Assembly (NCBI RefSeq): GCF_021272205.1
Contig: NZ_JAJSDX010000004.1
Coordinates: forward strand, 62,001-126,000
Direction of reading: 5' to 3'
DNA: 64,000 nucleotides
From: Pantoea sp. Mb-10
GTDB taxonomy: Bacteria; Pseudomonadota; Gammaproteobacteria; Enterobacterales; Enterobacteriaceae
The notes below the pieces were generated by a model. The model ran no database searches. It saw only the letters and a program-made list of their open reading frames with translations, and was not told the DNA's origin. The translations under genes were made by a program, and so were the position numbers. Positions 28,986 to 37,410 of this stretch are shown here, in pieces. Positions within the stretch are counted from its first letter, which is position 1, and each line of letters starts with the position of its first letter.

Positions 28986-29109
28986 TATTTTTTGCTATTC
29001 TGTGACAGGGCGAAAATTTGCGCGCCCGCTCCGAAGTGGGCAGCATAGTTGTGACGTGATACAATTTTTCGCTTAGACTTTTAGCATCAACTCATCGGGA
29101 GAAAGCAAC

Positions 29110-29664
29110 ATGGCCAGTCGTGGCGTAAACAAAGTGATTCTTGTCGGGAATCTGGGTCAGGATCCGGAAGTGCGCTACATGCCGAATGGTGGCGCAGTGG
29201 CCAACATTACGCTGGCCACGTCTGAGAGCTGGCGCGACAAGCAAACCGGTGAAAACAAAGAGATCACCGAATGGCACCGCGTGGTGCTGTTTGGCAAGCT
29301 GGCGGAAGTGGCCGGTGAGTATCTGCGCAAAGGCTCGCAGGTCTATATCGAAGGCCAGCTACGCACCCGCAAATGGCAGGATCAGAGCGGCCAGGATAAA
29401 TACACCACCGAAGTGGTCGTCAACGTGGGCGGCACCATGCAAATGCTGGGTGGACGTCAACAGGGCGCAAACGCCGGTGGCGCCCCGATGGGTGGCCAGG
29501 GCGGTGGCAATAACAACGGTTGGGGCCAACCGCAGCAGCCGCAGCAGCAGCAGTCACAGGGTGGCAACCAGTTCAGCGGCGGCGCGCAGCAGCGTCCACA
29601 GCAGCAGAGCGCGCCGGCGAACAATGAACCGCCGATGGATTTCGACGACGATATTCCATTCTGA
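29110..29664 (+). CDS. ssb: Single-stranded DNA-binding protein
   Basis: A 184-residue SSB. The OB-fold covers about residues 1-112 ([20 protein letters not shown]), followed by a long Gly/Gln/Pro linker and the acidic tip MDFDDDIPF that recruits repair and replication partners. The linker contains CAG-rich runs (polyglutamine), which makes it six residues longer than in E. coli and prone to length variation. It is divergent from uvrA across the SOS box. Confidence 0.98.
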   Translation: MASRGVNKVILVGNLGQDPEVRYMPNGGAVANITLATSESWRDKQTGENKEITEWHRVVLFGKLAEVAGEYLRKGSQVYIEGQLRTRKWQDQSGQDKYTTEVVVNVGGTMQMLGGRQQGANAGGAPMGGQGGGNNNGWGQPQQPQQQQSQGGNQFSGGAQQRPQQQSAPANNEPPMDFDDDIPF

Positions 29665-29704
29665 TTGTCGTTAGCGCAGTTCCGCTCTCCGCAGTGGTAA
29701 ACAT

Positions 29705-29727
29705 AAAACCCCGAAAGGGGTTTTATT
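29705..29727 (+). terminator. ssb terminator
   Basis: AAAACCCC-GAAA-GGGGTTTT followed by ATTGTTT, a compact intrinsic terminator. Confidence 0.85.
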
Positions 29728-29760
29728 GTTTCTGCATCGCGCGTGCGTTGTCTCTCTTCT

Positions 29761-30297
29761 TCACGGCCGATTAGCGGTTTGCCACGCGGTGAGCAGCGCC
29801 TGCGTGTCGCGCACGCTCACCGCATTGCCCGGCAGAATCAAATCCGCCCAAATTTCGTTGTACTGCTTGATTTGCTGCTCGGCAGAACACCATGTGCGAT
29901 CGGCCGTGGTATGGGCATCGGCGGCAACGGTAATGCGGTAGCCGAGGCTGGCCCCCACTTTCACCGTGGTATCCACGCAGTAATCCGTCGCGCAGCCGCA
30001 GATAGCGAACGCCTCAATGGCGTGCTCTGCCAGCCGTTCGGCCAGCTCGGTTTGCCAGAAGCTGTCGCAGGCGGTTTTATTAACGAAAAGCGCGTGAGGC
30101 GGCTGGGTTAACTCTGGCACAATCTGCCAGGCGTCGCTGCCCACTTCCATGCCCGGACCGCTATGTTGAATAAAGATCGCCCGATCGGCGGCGGCGATAA
30201 GCGCGTTGATGCGCGCGCAGCGACCTGCCCGATCGAAGCGCGGCGTAGCCAGCACCCCTTTTTGCATATCAATGACCATCACCACACGATCTGACAT
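29761..30297 (-). CDS. Isochorismatase-like cysteine hydrolase
   Basis: A 178-residue hydrolase of the isochorismatase superfamily, whose members cleave amides, vinyl ethers or N-carbamoyl groups. The triad is visible: Asp in VVMVIDMQKGV, Lys in FVNKTACDSF, and the nucleophile Cys in AICGCATDYCVDTTV. The start at 30297 (MSDRVVMVID) is preferred over 30330 and 30519 because GGGGAT precedes it and the family N-terminus begins there. The substrate is unknown. It is divergent from an AraC-type regulator that may control it. Confidence 0.85.
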   Translation of the reverse strand: MSDRVVMVIDMQKGVLATPRFDRAGRCARINALIAAADRAIFIQHSGPGMEVGSDAWQIVPELTQPPHALFVNKTACDSFWQTELAERLAEHAIEAFAICGCATDYCVDTTVKVGASLGYRITVAADAHTTADRTWCSAEQQIKQYNEIWADLILPGNAVSVRDTQALLTAWQTANRP

Positions 30298-30423
30298 CGC
30301 GATATCCCCGTTATGGAAAAACCCAATCATACGATCTCCGCGACAGCCGACAACGCAAATCTGCTTTGCATTTCGCGCGCGGGCGACGCATGCTAATTGC
30401 CCTGTTTCGACTGGAGGTGTGAC

Positions 30424-31254
30424 GTGGACGTGGTTCCAGAGGTGTTCCCTGACAAATGCGATCGCGCCGAGTTTCAACGCTTTGCAGAGCTGCCCGGCAT
30501 TGAACTCTATCAGGCGCATATTTCACGTTACGCTTTTGAGCCGCACACCCATGAGGCATTTGGGATCGGCACGATCGAGGCAGGCGCGCAACGTTTTCGC
30601 TATCGCGGCACGCAGTACACCGCGCCGCAGCACTCTCTGGTCATGATGAATCCCGACGAATTACACACCGGCGAATCAGCCTGCGAAACGGGCTGGCGCT
30701 ACCGCATGATCTACATCGATCCGGCACAGATGCGCGCGCTCACCGGCGACGGCGGCTGGTGGTTTAGCGACGCGCTGCGCACCGACGCGCGGCTGGCGCA
30801 GCCGTTTTCGCAGCGGCTGGCGCAGATGTGGCACGCTGAAAGCGCGCTCGCACGCGAGTGCCTGCTGGTGGAACTGCTTGAACTGCTGCGTCCGCTGGCG
30901 CGCCAGAGCGATGGCCGACCCGCCGAGGGCGGACACCGTTTCGATAGCGTCAAAGTCTGGCTACGTGAAAACCTTGCGGAGCCGGTGCGCCTGGAGGAGA
31001 TGGCCGCGCGGGTGTCGCTGACGCCGTGGCACTTTTTACGCAGCTTTAAGCAGCATTTCCACGTCACGCCGCACCAAATGCTGATGGCTTTCCGGCTGTA
31101 CGACGCCAAACAGCGCCTCGCGCAGGGGGAAAGCCCCGCCGCTGTGGCTGCCGCGGTCGGCTTAACCGATCAGGCGCATTTGACCCGCGCATTTACCCAT
31201 CGCTACGGCATCACGCCGGGGCGCTATCAAAAACAGGTCTTCAATCCGCGTTAA
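30424..31254 (+). CDS. AraC family transcriptional regulator
   Basis: A 276-residue regulator with an N-terminal AraC-type cupin sensor (about residues 15-150, HISRYAFEPHTHEAFGIGTI) and two C-terminal helix-turn-helix motifs (about 175-272, LAEPVRLEEMAARVSLTPWH, ending FTHRYGITPGRYQKQ). GTG at 30424 is the likely start: GGAGG at 30413-30417 is ideally spaced, while the upstream TTG at 30397 has no such site. It lies 72 bases before an EamA exporter gene on the same strand and is divergent from the hydrolase, so it may regulate both. Confidence 0.87.
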   Translation: MDVVPEVFPDKCDRAEFQRFAELPGIELYQAHISRYAFEPHTHEAFGIGTIEAGAQRFRYRGTQYTAPQHSLVMMNPDELHTGESACETGWRYRMIYIDPAQMRALTGDGGWWFSDALRTDARLAQPFSQRLAQMWHAESALARECLLVELLELLRPLARQSDGRPAEGGHRFDSVKVWLRENLAEPVRLEEMAARVSLTPWHFLRSFKQHFHVTPHQMLMAFRLYDAKQRLAQGESPAAVAAAVGLTDQAHLTRAFTHRYGITPGRYQKQVFNPR

Positions 31255-31326
31255 CCGCAATTTGCTACAAGCCTTGCTGCCGCGCACGCGCCACACTGCG
31301 GCGATGTTGTTATAAAGGAAATATTC

Positions 31327-32280
31327 ATGGTGGCTGGAATCTTGTTTGCACTGGCGGCGGGCCTGATGTGGGGCCTGATCTTTGTCGGACCGCTGTTAAT
31401 CCCTGATTATCCGGGGCCATTACAATCAGCAGGACGCTATGTGGCGTTTGGGCTGGTGGTGCTGCCGCTGGCATGGCTCGATCGCCAGCGCTTGCGTCGG
31501 CTAGGGCGTAAAGACTGGTTAGAAGCGCTCAAACTCTCGTTAGTGGGAAACCTCCTCTATTATGCGTTTCTCGCCAGCGCCATTCAGCGCACCGGGGCGC
31601 CGATCTCCACCATGATCATCGGCACGCTGCCGGTGGTGATCACGTTGACAGCCAACCTCTGTTACGGGCATCTGGAAGGGCGACTCGCTTGGCGTCAGCT
31701 TGCGCCCGCCCTGGTCTTGATTATGCTGGGACTCGGCTGCGTGAATGCCGCAGAGTTACGTATGCAAGGGGCGACGTTTGACGCCGGGCGCTATGTGTCG
31801 GGTCTGCTGCTGGCAGCGCTCGCCGTCGCCTGCTGGACCTGGTATCCCCTGCGAAACGGCGTGTGGCTGCGCGCGCATCCCCAGCATAAGCCCAGCACCT
31901 GGGCCACCGCGCAGGGACTGACCACGTTGCCTTTGGCTACGCTGTTTTATCTGTTGGTGTGTGCTCAACTTTACTGGCAGCAGCCAGCGTTTTCGCTGCC
32001 GTTTGGGCCACAGCCGGGGCGCTTTCTGTTGCTCATGGCCTGCATTGGTTTGCTTTGTTCGTGGCTGGGAACGCTGTGTTGGAACGCCGCCAGTCAGCGT
32101 GTCCCAACGGTGATTATGGGGCCGCTGATTGTGTTCGAAACGCTGGCCGGTTTGCTGTGGACTTTTCTCTGGCGTCAAAGCTGGCCGCCGCTGCTCACTG
32201 CCTGCGGGATAGTCTGTCTGCTTGCTGGCGTCCTGCTGGCGATGCGCGTTAAGCCCCAGCCGCAGGTCACATCGCTTTAA
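31327..32280 (+). CDS. EamA/DMT family transporter
   Basis: A 317-residue inner-membrane protein with about ten hydrophobic helices in two EamA halves (first half FALAAGLMWGLIFVGPLLI, second starting near GLLLAALAVACWTWYPL). Members of this drug/metabolite family export amino acids, toxins or metabolites; the substrate cannot be read from the sequence. AAAGGAAAT precedes the ATG. It probably forms an operon with the upstream AraC regulator, a common sensor-exporter arrangement. Confidence 0.87.
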   Translation: MVAGILFALAAGLMWGLIFVGPLLIPDYPGPLQSAGRYVAFGLVVLPLAWLDRQRLRRLGRKDWLEALKLSLVGNLLYYAFLASAIQRTGAPISTMIIGTLPVVITLTANLCYGHLEGRLAWRQLAPALVLIMLGLGCVNAAELRMQGATFDAGRYVSGLLLAALAVACWTWYPLRNGVWLRAHPQHKPSTWATAQGLTTLPLATLFYLLVCAQLYWQQPAFSLPFGPQPGRFLLLMACIGLLCSWLGTLCWNAASQRVPTVIMGPLIVFETLAGLLWTFLWRQSWPPLLTACGIVCLLAGVLLAMRVKPQPQVTSL

Positions 32281-33170
32281 TCTTTTCTCGCGCGCAGCGA
32301 TTTCGCCGCGCGCGCTCGCCGCAATTTTAAGAATTTCACTCACTGTAAAAGCGGACATGGAGACGGTTTTTCATCTTTCTGCGCGCTTAGATGAGGCTTT
32401 TGCCTGGCGCTTTACCCGTTAAATGCGCACGTAGGCGGACACGATAGCGGTGAAAGCGACCGGTTCTGGCAACAAAGCCTGACAGTTTGACCCGGTTTTG
32501 GCCGCAAAAGTACGCTGATTAGCCCCACGAAATGCCAGCAACACGGCATGTTTAGCCCCTTGTGGCACTGAAAACGTTGGTGCGAAGACCACGCTTACCT
32601 TAAGCCTCAGCGCATATCCCAGGAATCGTTCGCCTCCGCGTCCTGTTGGAAAGATTAAATACACCAATAAATATTTCGGTATAAAAGCGCCATTAATCGG
32701 CTTTTAAACCCCAATCATTCAGAATTGATTAAGTGTTTTTAGCGGAGAATTCCTGGTGATTACCGTAAGGCAAGGCGCTATTATGCGCTTCGCTTACGAT
32801 CGCAAATGAAAACCATAGTGCCAGATGAAATTAGAGATTGTGAGAGCCAGACAACGTCGCGTTGTTCATGAATGCTTAACAGATTTGTTGCCAGCAATGA
32901 ATGAGCATTAATATTGATAAAGTAATCAACGAGGCACCAATCTCACCGAAATGAGATTGGGCTACGTATAAATAGTGGCTGGAGCGAGACTTTTGCTGAT
33001 GCGAATCGATTTTACCGCAAAAAGGAAAGCAATTCCGCGATGATATTCATCAGGAAAAAATGGTGCGAATTGTTATGTCATGTATGCCGAATTAAATGAT
33101 CTTCAACGCTTCTCTTAAGAACAAATCTCAGCATTAAGTCAAATAACAATGGTCTCAATGGTTTCGTTAA
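32281..33170. other. 890-base region without a convincing gene
   Basis: The first third is GC-normal and has an 82-codon minus-strand frame (32419-32667) with no recognisable family and no good ribosome binding site. From about 32680 the sequence becomes AT-rich and noncoding in all frames. A perfect stem, CCAATCTCA-CCGAAA-TGAGATTGG, lies at 32937-32960 without a T-run. The region borders an IS3 remnant and looks like the edge of a foreign insertion. Confidence 0.5.
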
Positions 33171-33566
33171 TTAGCGATTTTCAGAACCCGACGGGTAGTG
33201 ATAAACGCTACGGCTAATATCCAGTAAACGACAACTACGACGTGTTCCAATGTCGAACGTGGTTTGCAGGAAGTTAACCGCCTGACGTTTTTCATTGGTA
33301 GTGAAAAAGTTTTTCAGCACGCTCTGCAGCATTTCTTTATCAGAACTGAGCGCCTGTAACTCACGGGTGAGGTTTTGTAATTTATCCTCCAATTCCTTGA
33401 TTTTTCTACCTTCTTCAGATGAAAGGCCCGAGAACTTTTTCTTCCAGCTATAGAAGGTTGCCTCAGAGATGCCAAGCTCATCACAAATCTCCCTCACTTT
33501 CACTCCCGTTTCAGAAGCTTTAATGGCATTTGTGATTTGCTCTTCGCTATATCGTGACTTTCTCAT
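33171..33566 (-). pseudogene. IS3-family transposase remnant (OrfA plus start of OrfB)
   Basis: From the ATG at 33566 the frame encodes a typical IS3-family OrfA: MRKSRYSEEQITNAIKASE helix-turn-helix start, ISEATFYSWKKKFSG, then a leucine-zipper-like coiled coil (KELEDKLQNLTRELQAL). It then runs, in the same frame, into the first 35 or so residues of an OrfB-like part (KRQAVNFLQTTFDIGTRRSC) before ending at 33171. The catalytic DDE domain is missing, and no continuation was found to the left. So the element is truncated and should be immobile. Confidence 0.8.
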
Positions 33567-34091
33567 AAATGCTCTTACCTTTCTTATCAATTAATGGATG
33601 AGAATAACTGTATTAATATCTGGTACTGCAAAAAGAGTATTAATGCAGTATTAAGTGCGCGATTAGAATTGCGAGGGTTAAATTAAGTTATTTAGAATAA
33701 ATATCATCATGGGATAAATCTTATTTTATTCTGATCGCCATTGTACGCCTTCCTGGTATTTGTTTTTTGATATAAATTCACTCCATCCCAAATGCAGAAA
33801 ATTACGAGATTCCTCGCAGAATGGCATCGCCCAATTGGAATAATCCTGGGGTATGCCGGTAGCCTTTTGCGCCGTAAATAGGCTGAAATCGTTTACATTC
33901 GCGAGTAATGGCGTCAGGTTTAATCGGAATGCTCCTGAAATCTTCTACCAAATCCTGACGTACTTCTCATTTTTCGGACCAGCCGGGCCTGCGATTTTTA
34001 AATCAGGTCAGTCCCAGCGAGCGCTTGTTAATTCCCTTCACGGACGATGTGTAGAAAGGCAGTTGCTGTTGGTAATACTAAGGACCAGTCA
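33567..34091. other. AT-rich leader upstream of the flippase gene
   Basis: 525 bases with no supported gene. An imperfect inverted repeat, CTGTATTAATA (33608-33618) and TATTAATGCAG (33638-33648), 10 of 11 pairing, lies just upstream of the transposase remnant and may belong to the IS end or its promoter. The sequence is clearly richer in A+T than the flanking core genes. No JUMPstart element was recognised. Confidence 0.5.
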
Positions 34092-35348
34092 ATGAAATTG
34101 AGCGTAATGTCCAATGCCGCCTGGATGATGTCGGAAAAAGTCGTCTCGGTATTTGGCGTGATCTTTGTGACATCCTACGTGGCTAAATCCTTTGGCCCGA
34201 CCATTTTTGGCCAAATGGCGTTTTCAACCTCGTTGTTCTCCATGGTGCAGACCGTGGCGATATTTGGCACGGAAACCATTTTGTTCAAACGCATCAGCAA
34301 AAGTGCGCACAAAGGGCTGCGTTTGATGGCCGTCGCGCGCACGCTGCGCTTGATCCTGCTGTTGCTGACGTCCCTGCCGGTGCTGCTGTGGGTATGGTTT
34401 TACATGCAGGAAAACTTTCTGGCGTTTGCGCTGGCTTCTTTTATCTCATCGGTGTTTGTCACGCAGGACACGTTTAGCGTCTACAACAATGCGCGCTTAG
34501 CCTCGCGTCTGAATACCGTGGCCAATTCGGTGGGCTTACTGCTGGGCTTTGCGCTGAGCTTCACCATTGCCTGGCTGCACCTCAATCCACTGTGGCTTAC
34601 CTTGTCGATTGTGGCCGTCACGCTGGTGCCTTACGTTATCAAGCGCCTGAATTTTTACCGTGAAAATCAGGATATCGCGCCGCCGCAAGAGAAGCGCAAT
34701 ACCTACGTACGCTACCTGCTGTACGCCGGATTGCCGCTGGCTATTTCCAGTATTTTTATCTCTGTGCAAGTAAAAGCGGCACAGATGTTTTTGGCGGGCA
34801 TCGCGTCAGCGCGCGATCTGGGCCTGTTTGCCGCCGCCAATACCATTTCGGCTTCCTGGATATTTATTCCGGTTGCCCTCATCACTTCCTGCTTTTCGGA
34901 AATATTCCGCGAGCGTGGAGCGGTCGCGATCAAGCTCACTGCGCGGCTGAATGGCTATGTTATGGGCGTTTCATTGTTGTTGTTAGCGGTGATCGCGCTG
35001 TTTGGCGAGAAAATTATCATCGCTTTATATGGTCACGAATACACACAGTCGGGAAGTCTCATTACGCTGCTGTCGCTGGCAACCTGCTTCTCGGCGATGG
35101 GCACTGTCGCCTATCGCTACATGGTGAAAGAGGGTGGGTTTAACTATCTGTTGAAGAAGATCATTTGCCTGATGCTCATCAGTTTGCCGCTCTCATGGTG
35201 GCTGATTCAGGGCTATGGCATCCACGGCGCCGCCTGGAGCGTCTTCCTCACAGAGCTGCTGTCGCTCACGGTAATGAATTACTTCTTTAAGAACGGCGTC
35301 ATCCAAAAAATTCAGGTTTCCTCACTCAACTACAAAACCTACAAATGA
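34092..35348 (+). CDS. Polysaccharide flippase, Wzx/MATE-like (MOP superfamily)
   Basis: A 418-residue membrane protein with about 12-14 hydrophobic helices. The N-terminus (MSNAAWMMSEKVVSVFGVIFVTSYVAKSFGPTIFGQ) is the characteristic start of Wzx-type O-unit flippases, which move undecaprenyl-linked sugars across the inner membrane. The ATG at 34092 is used; the frame upstream to 34047 is unconserved. The next gene overlaps or abuts it, so the two are an operon. It is separated from any normal polysaccharide cluster in this window. Base composition of the gene itself is near the genome norm, unlike the leader. Confidence 0.85.
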   Translation: MKLSVMSNAAWMMSEKVVSVFGVIFVTSYVAKSFGPTIFGQMAFSTSLFSMVQTVAIFGTETILFKRISKSAHKGLRLMAVARTLRLILLLLTSLPVLLWVWFYMQENFLAFALASFISSVFVTQDTFSVYNNARLASRLNTVANSVGLLLGFALSFTIAWLHLNPLWLTLSIVAVTLVPYVIKRLNFYRENQDIAPPQEKRNTYVRYLLYAGLPLAISSIFISVQVKAAQMFLAGIASARDLGLFAAANTISASWIFIPVALITSCFSEIFRERGAVAIKLTARLNGYVMGVSLLLLAVIALFGEKIIIALYGHEYTQSGSLITLLSLATCFSAMGTVAYRYMVKEGGFNYLLKKIICLMLISLPLSWWLIQGYGIHGAAWSVFLTELLSLTVMNYFFKNGVIQKIQVSSLNYKTYK

Positions 35349-35356
35349 GGTCAGAT

Positions 35357-36307
35357 ATGCTTAAGTTGAAAGAAGAACTCAGAAAAAGCGTGCAGTACTT
35401 CATTAAGAAGATGCCTTGGGCGTACCAGGATCGTATCTACTATTTTCATAAATTCCGTAAGCTGCCGAATTTACGCCAGCCGAAGGTGTTTAACGAGAAA
35501 GTGCTGTATCGCAAGTTTGTGTACGGTGATTATCCGATTTACGGCCGCCTGTCGGACAAGTACGCGGTGCGTGACTATATCGCCGAGAAAGTGGGCAGTG
35601 AGTACCTGATCCCCCTGGTCTATGAGACCAGCGATCCGCACTCGCTGCACACGCTGAAAAGCTGGAAGAACACGGTGATTAAGCCCAACCATGCGTCAAA
35701 CATGGTGGAAATTTTGCTGGAAGAGCCGGATGCGCTGAAGAAGCAGCAAATCATCAGCGATTGCCAGCGCTGGTTGAAAACCGATTTCGCGAATGAAGCG
35801 CGCGAGATTCATTATCGCTATATCAAGCCGCGCATTTTAGTCGAGCAGTATATCGGCGACGGCAAAACCGCGCCCATTGACTACAAGTTTCATATGTTCA
35901 ACAAGCGCGACGGCAATTTTGAATATGTTTTGCAGGTGATTTACAACCGCTGCAATCCTCAATTGTCGATGAACTTTTACGTCAACAACCTCAACGAGGC
36001 GTACCACAAGATCCGCGATACCGGGCTGGACGTGAAGCCACTGTTAGCGCAGCTGCAACATGCGCTGGCGCTGAGCAAAACCCTTGCCAGTGATTTCGAT
36101 TACGTACGCGTGGATTGGTATATTCACGAAGAACACATTTACTTTGGTGAGCTGACGTTTACGCCAGGCGCGGGCATGGTGACCGGGCTGGATCGTGGAC
36201 TCAATCAGATTATGGGCGATATGTGGATTCAGGATCGTCGCGGGACGCAGAGACCGGGCGTGACGGTAGCGGATGTGGCGCTGCCTGGCGTATTGAAGAA
36301 AATTTAA
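35357..36307 (+). CDS. TupA-like ATP-grasp protein, surface polysaccharide modification
   Basis: A 316-residue soluble protein of the TupA-like ATP-grasp family (PF14305-type). Visible blocks are FNEKVLYRKFVYGDYPIYGR, LSDKYAVRDYIAEKVG, VIKPNHASNM (ATP-binding lysine region), ILVEQYIGDG, IDYKFHMFN, and FDYVRVDWYIHEEHIYFGELTFTPGAG with the metal-binding acidic residues. Such enzymes may ligate an amino acid or similar group to a glycan. Start 35357 has GAGG at 35347-35350; an ATG at 35345 overlapping the flippase stop is an alternative. The substrate is unknown. Confidence 0.8.
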   Translation: MLKLKEELRKSVQYFIKKMPWAYQDRIYYFHKFRKLPNLRQPKVFNEKVLYRKFVYGDYPIYGRLSDKYAVRDYIAEKVGSEYLIPLVYETSDPHSLHTLKSWKNTVIKPNHASNMVEILLEEPDALKKQQIISDCQRWLKTDFANEAREIHYRYIKPRILVEQYIGDGKTAPIDYKFHMFNKRDGNFEYVLQVIYNRCNPQLSMNFYVNNLNEAYHKIRDTGLDVKPLLAQLQHALALSKTLASDFDYVRVDWYIHEEHIYFGELTFTPGAGMVTGLDRGLNQIMGDMWIQDRRGTQRPGVTVADVALPGVLKKI

Positions 36308-36323
36308 TCGACACAGCAACATA

Positions 36324-36351
36324 AAAAACCCCGCGCAGCGGGGTTTTTTAT
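36324..36351. terminator. Terminator after the ATP-grasp gene, also facing yjcB
   Basis: AAAAAACCCCGC-GCA-GCGGGGTTTTTT, a strong symmetrical hairpin that can serve both convergent genes. Confidence 0.88.
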
Positions 36352-36360
36352 GGGCGGTAC

Positions 36361-36642
36361 TCAGGGCATTGGCCACTCGGCGGGCGCTTGACTCATGGCG
36401 TTAACGAACGCGGTTTTGGAGATCTCCATAAAGTTATGCAGATTTTCCATGCTGAGCGTAATGCCCAGCAGCCCGGTGACGAACCAGCACGACATGCCCA
36501 CGCCCAGGCCGCCAAACATCAGTGCGATAACCGGGTGGCTGCGCTGACGCATTTTGATTTTTAGGGTGCTGGCAAAAAACATCATAATCGCGCTTAGCAG
36601 CTCCCAGCGCATAACAAGTAAACTGGTCGTTAACGTGGCCAT
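36361..36642 (-). CDS. yjcB: YjcB family membrane protein
   Basis: A 93-residue protein, the E. coli YjcB length, with two or three hydrophobic segments (VMRWELLSAIMMFFASTL, GGLGVGMSCWFVTGLLGIT) and the family ending PAEWPMP. The start at 36642 (MATLTTSLLVMRW) matches E. coli; 36651 is rejected. The function is unknown. The gene sits near ssb and soxS as in E. coli, but the E. coli neighbour pdeC is missing. A perfect CRP site lies 112 bases upstream. Confidence 0.85.
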   Translation of the reverse strand: MATLTTSLLVMRWELLSAIMMFFASTLKIKMRQRSHPVIALMFGGLGVGMSCWFVTGLLGITLSMENLHNFMEISKTAFVNAMSQAPAEWPMP

Positions 36643-36753
36643 CTCAAGCAAACCTCTTCTGAATCAGTAATATCCCTGACGAAAAATGGACATCACTCAC
36701 GGCGCGCAGCGCGGTCAGGGAAGCGCTTAAGCCGAGATACGTGCGGTGTAATG

Positions 36754-36769
36754 TGTGACATGGATCACA
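36754..36769. promoter_or_regulatory. Perfect CRP-cAMP core site
   Basis: TGTGA-CATGGA-TCACA matches the CRP core at all ten positions, with AT-rich flank ATTATA. It is between the divergently placed yjcB start and soxS stop, so yjcB is the likely target. Confidence 0.7.
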
Positions 36770-36882
36770 TTATATCACTCGATTTGAAATTTTGAACAAA
36801 ATTTATACGTGCCAAAGCGGAGAAAAGGCACGGGGAGGCGGGAAGGGCGGAGAAGACGCGCCCGGTGGGCGCGCGGGGACGA

Positions 36883-37314
36883 TTAGCGGATAGGACAGCA
36901 CTCGCCGGTGGTGCGCTGGGCAAAGCTGTTCATGTGTTCGCCGCTGCAATCAAAGTTCAGCAGGCGCGGGCGCTGCGCCATCGCCTGGCGGCGCATCGCG
37001 TGCCGATACGCCGTGGGCGTTTGCGCGAACTGGCGGCGAAACACGCGCGAAAAGGTCTGCTGCGAGTCGTAGCCATACTGCATGGCGATATCGAACACCG
37101 GCCGCTGGGTCTGGCGCAGCGCCTCTGCCGCCAGCGTCAGGCGGCGCTCGCGAATGTAGCCACCCAGCGTTTGTTTCGTCACGGAACGGAACATACGCTG
37201 TAGGTGCCACTTCGAGTAACCTGATTTGGCGGCGACGTCGTCAATGGACAGCGCCTTATCCAGATTTTGATCGATCCAGTGTGTCAGTGAGTGAATGATC
37301 TCTTGCTGCATCAT
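36883..37314 (-). CDS. soxS: Superoxide response activator SoxS with extended C-terminus
   Basis: AraC/XylS-type activator of the superoxide regulon. Residues 1-107 align end to end with E. coli SoxS (IIHSLTHWIDQNLDKALSID, SGYSKWHLQRMFRSVT, YDSQQTFSRVFRRQF, TAYRH). The protein then continues for 36 residues, to 143, with three cysteines (Cys123, Cys139, Cys140), ending ECCPIR; E. coli SoxS stops at 107. The start may be the second ATG (37311), better spaced from GAGG. It is divergent from soxR and controlled by the SoxR site at 37381-37398. Confidence 0.9.
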   Translation of the reverse strand: MMQQEIIHSLTHWIDQNLDKALSIDDVAAKSGYSKWHLQRMFRSVTKQTLGGYIRERRLTLAAEALRQTQRPVFDIAMQYGYDSQQTFSRVFRRQFAQTPTAYRHAMRRQAMAQRPRLLNFDCSGEHMNSFAQRTTGECCPIR

Positions 37315-37371
37315 GGCCTCATCCTTCTAAAGTTAACCCTGGTGAGAATTTTCAACTTTTTCTGGTGAAGG

Positions 37372-37402
37372 AGTATAATTCCTCAAGTTAACTTGAGGTA
37401 AA
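37372..37402 (-). promoter_or_regulatory. soxS promoter with SoxR operator
   Basis: The perfect palindrome CCTCAAGTTAACTTGAGG (37381-37398) is the SoxR operator, identical to the E. coli one. On the minus strand TTTACC (37402-37397) and TATACT (37377-37372) are -35 and -10 boxes with the over-long 19-base spacer that oxidised SoxR corrects. Confidence 0.92.
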
Positions 37403-37410
37403 GACCCTAA

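Noticed and set aside
32419-32667. 82-codon minus-strand frame in the gene-poor region before the IS remnant
   Set aside because: No recognisable domain, no clear ribosome binding site and no partner gene; listed only as part of the region description.
32937-32960. Perfect stem CCAATCTCA/TGAGATTGG as a terminator or small RNA
   Set aside because: No T-run and no promoter or transcript evidence nearby; left as a note.
33960-34091. JUMPstart/ops element before the flippase gene
   Set aside because: No match to the ops core GGCGGTAGC was found in the leader.
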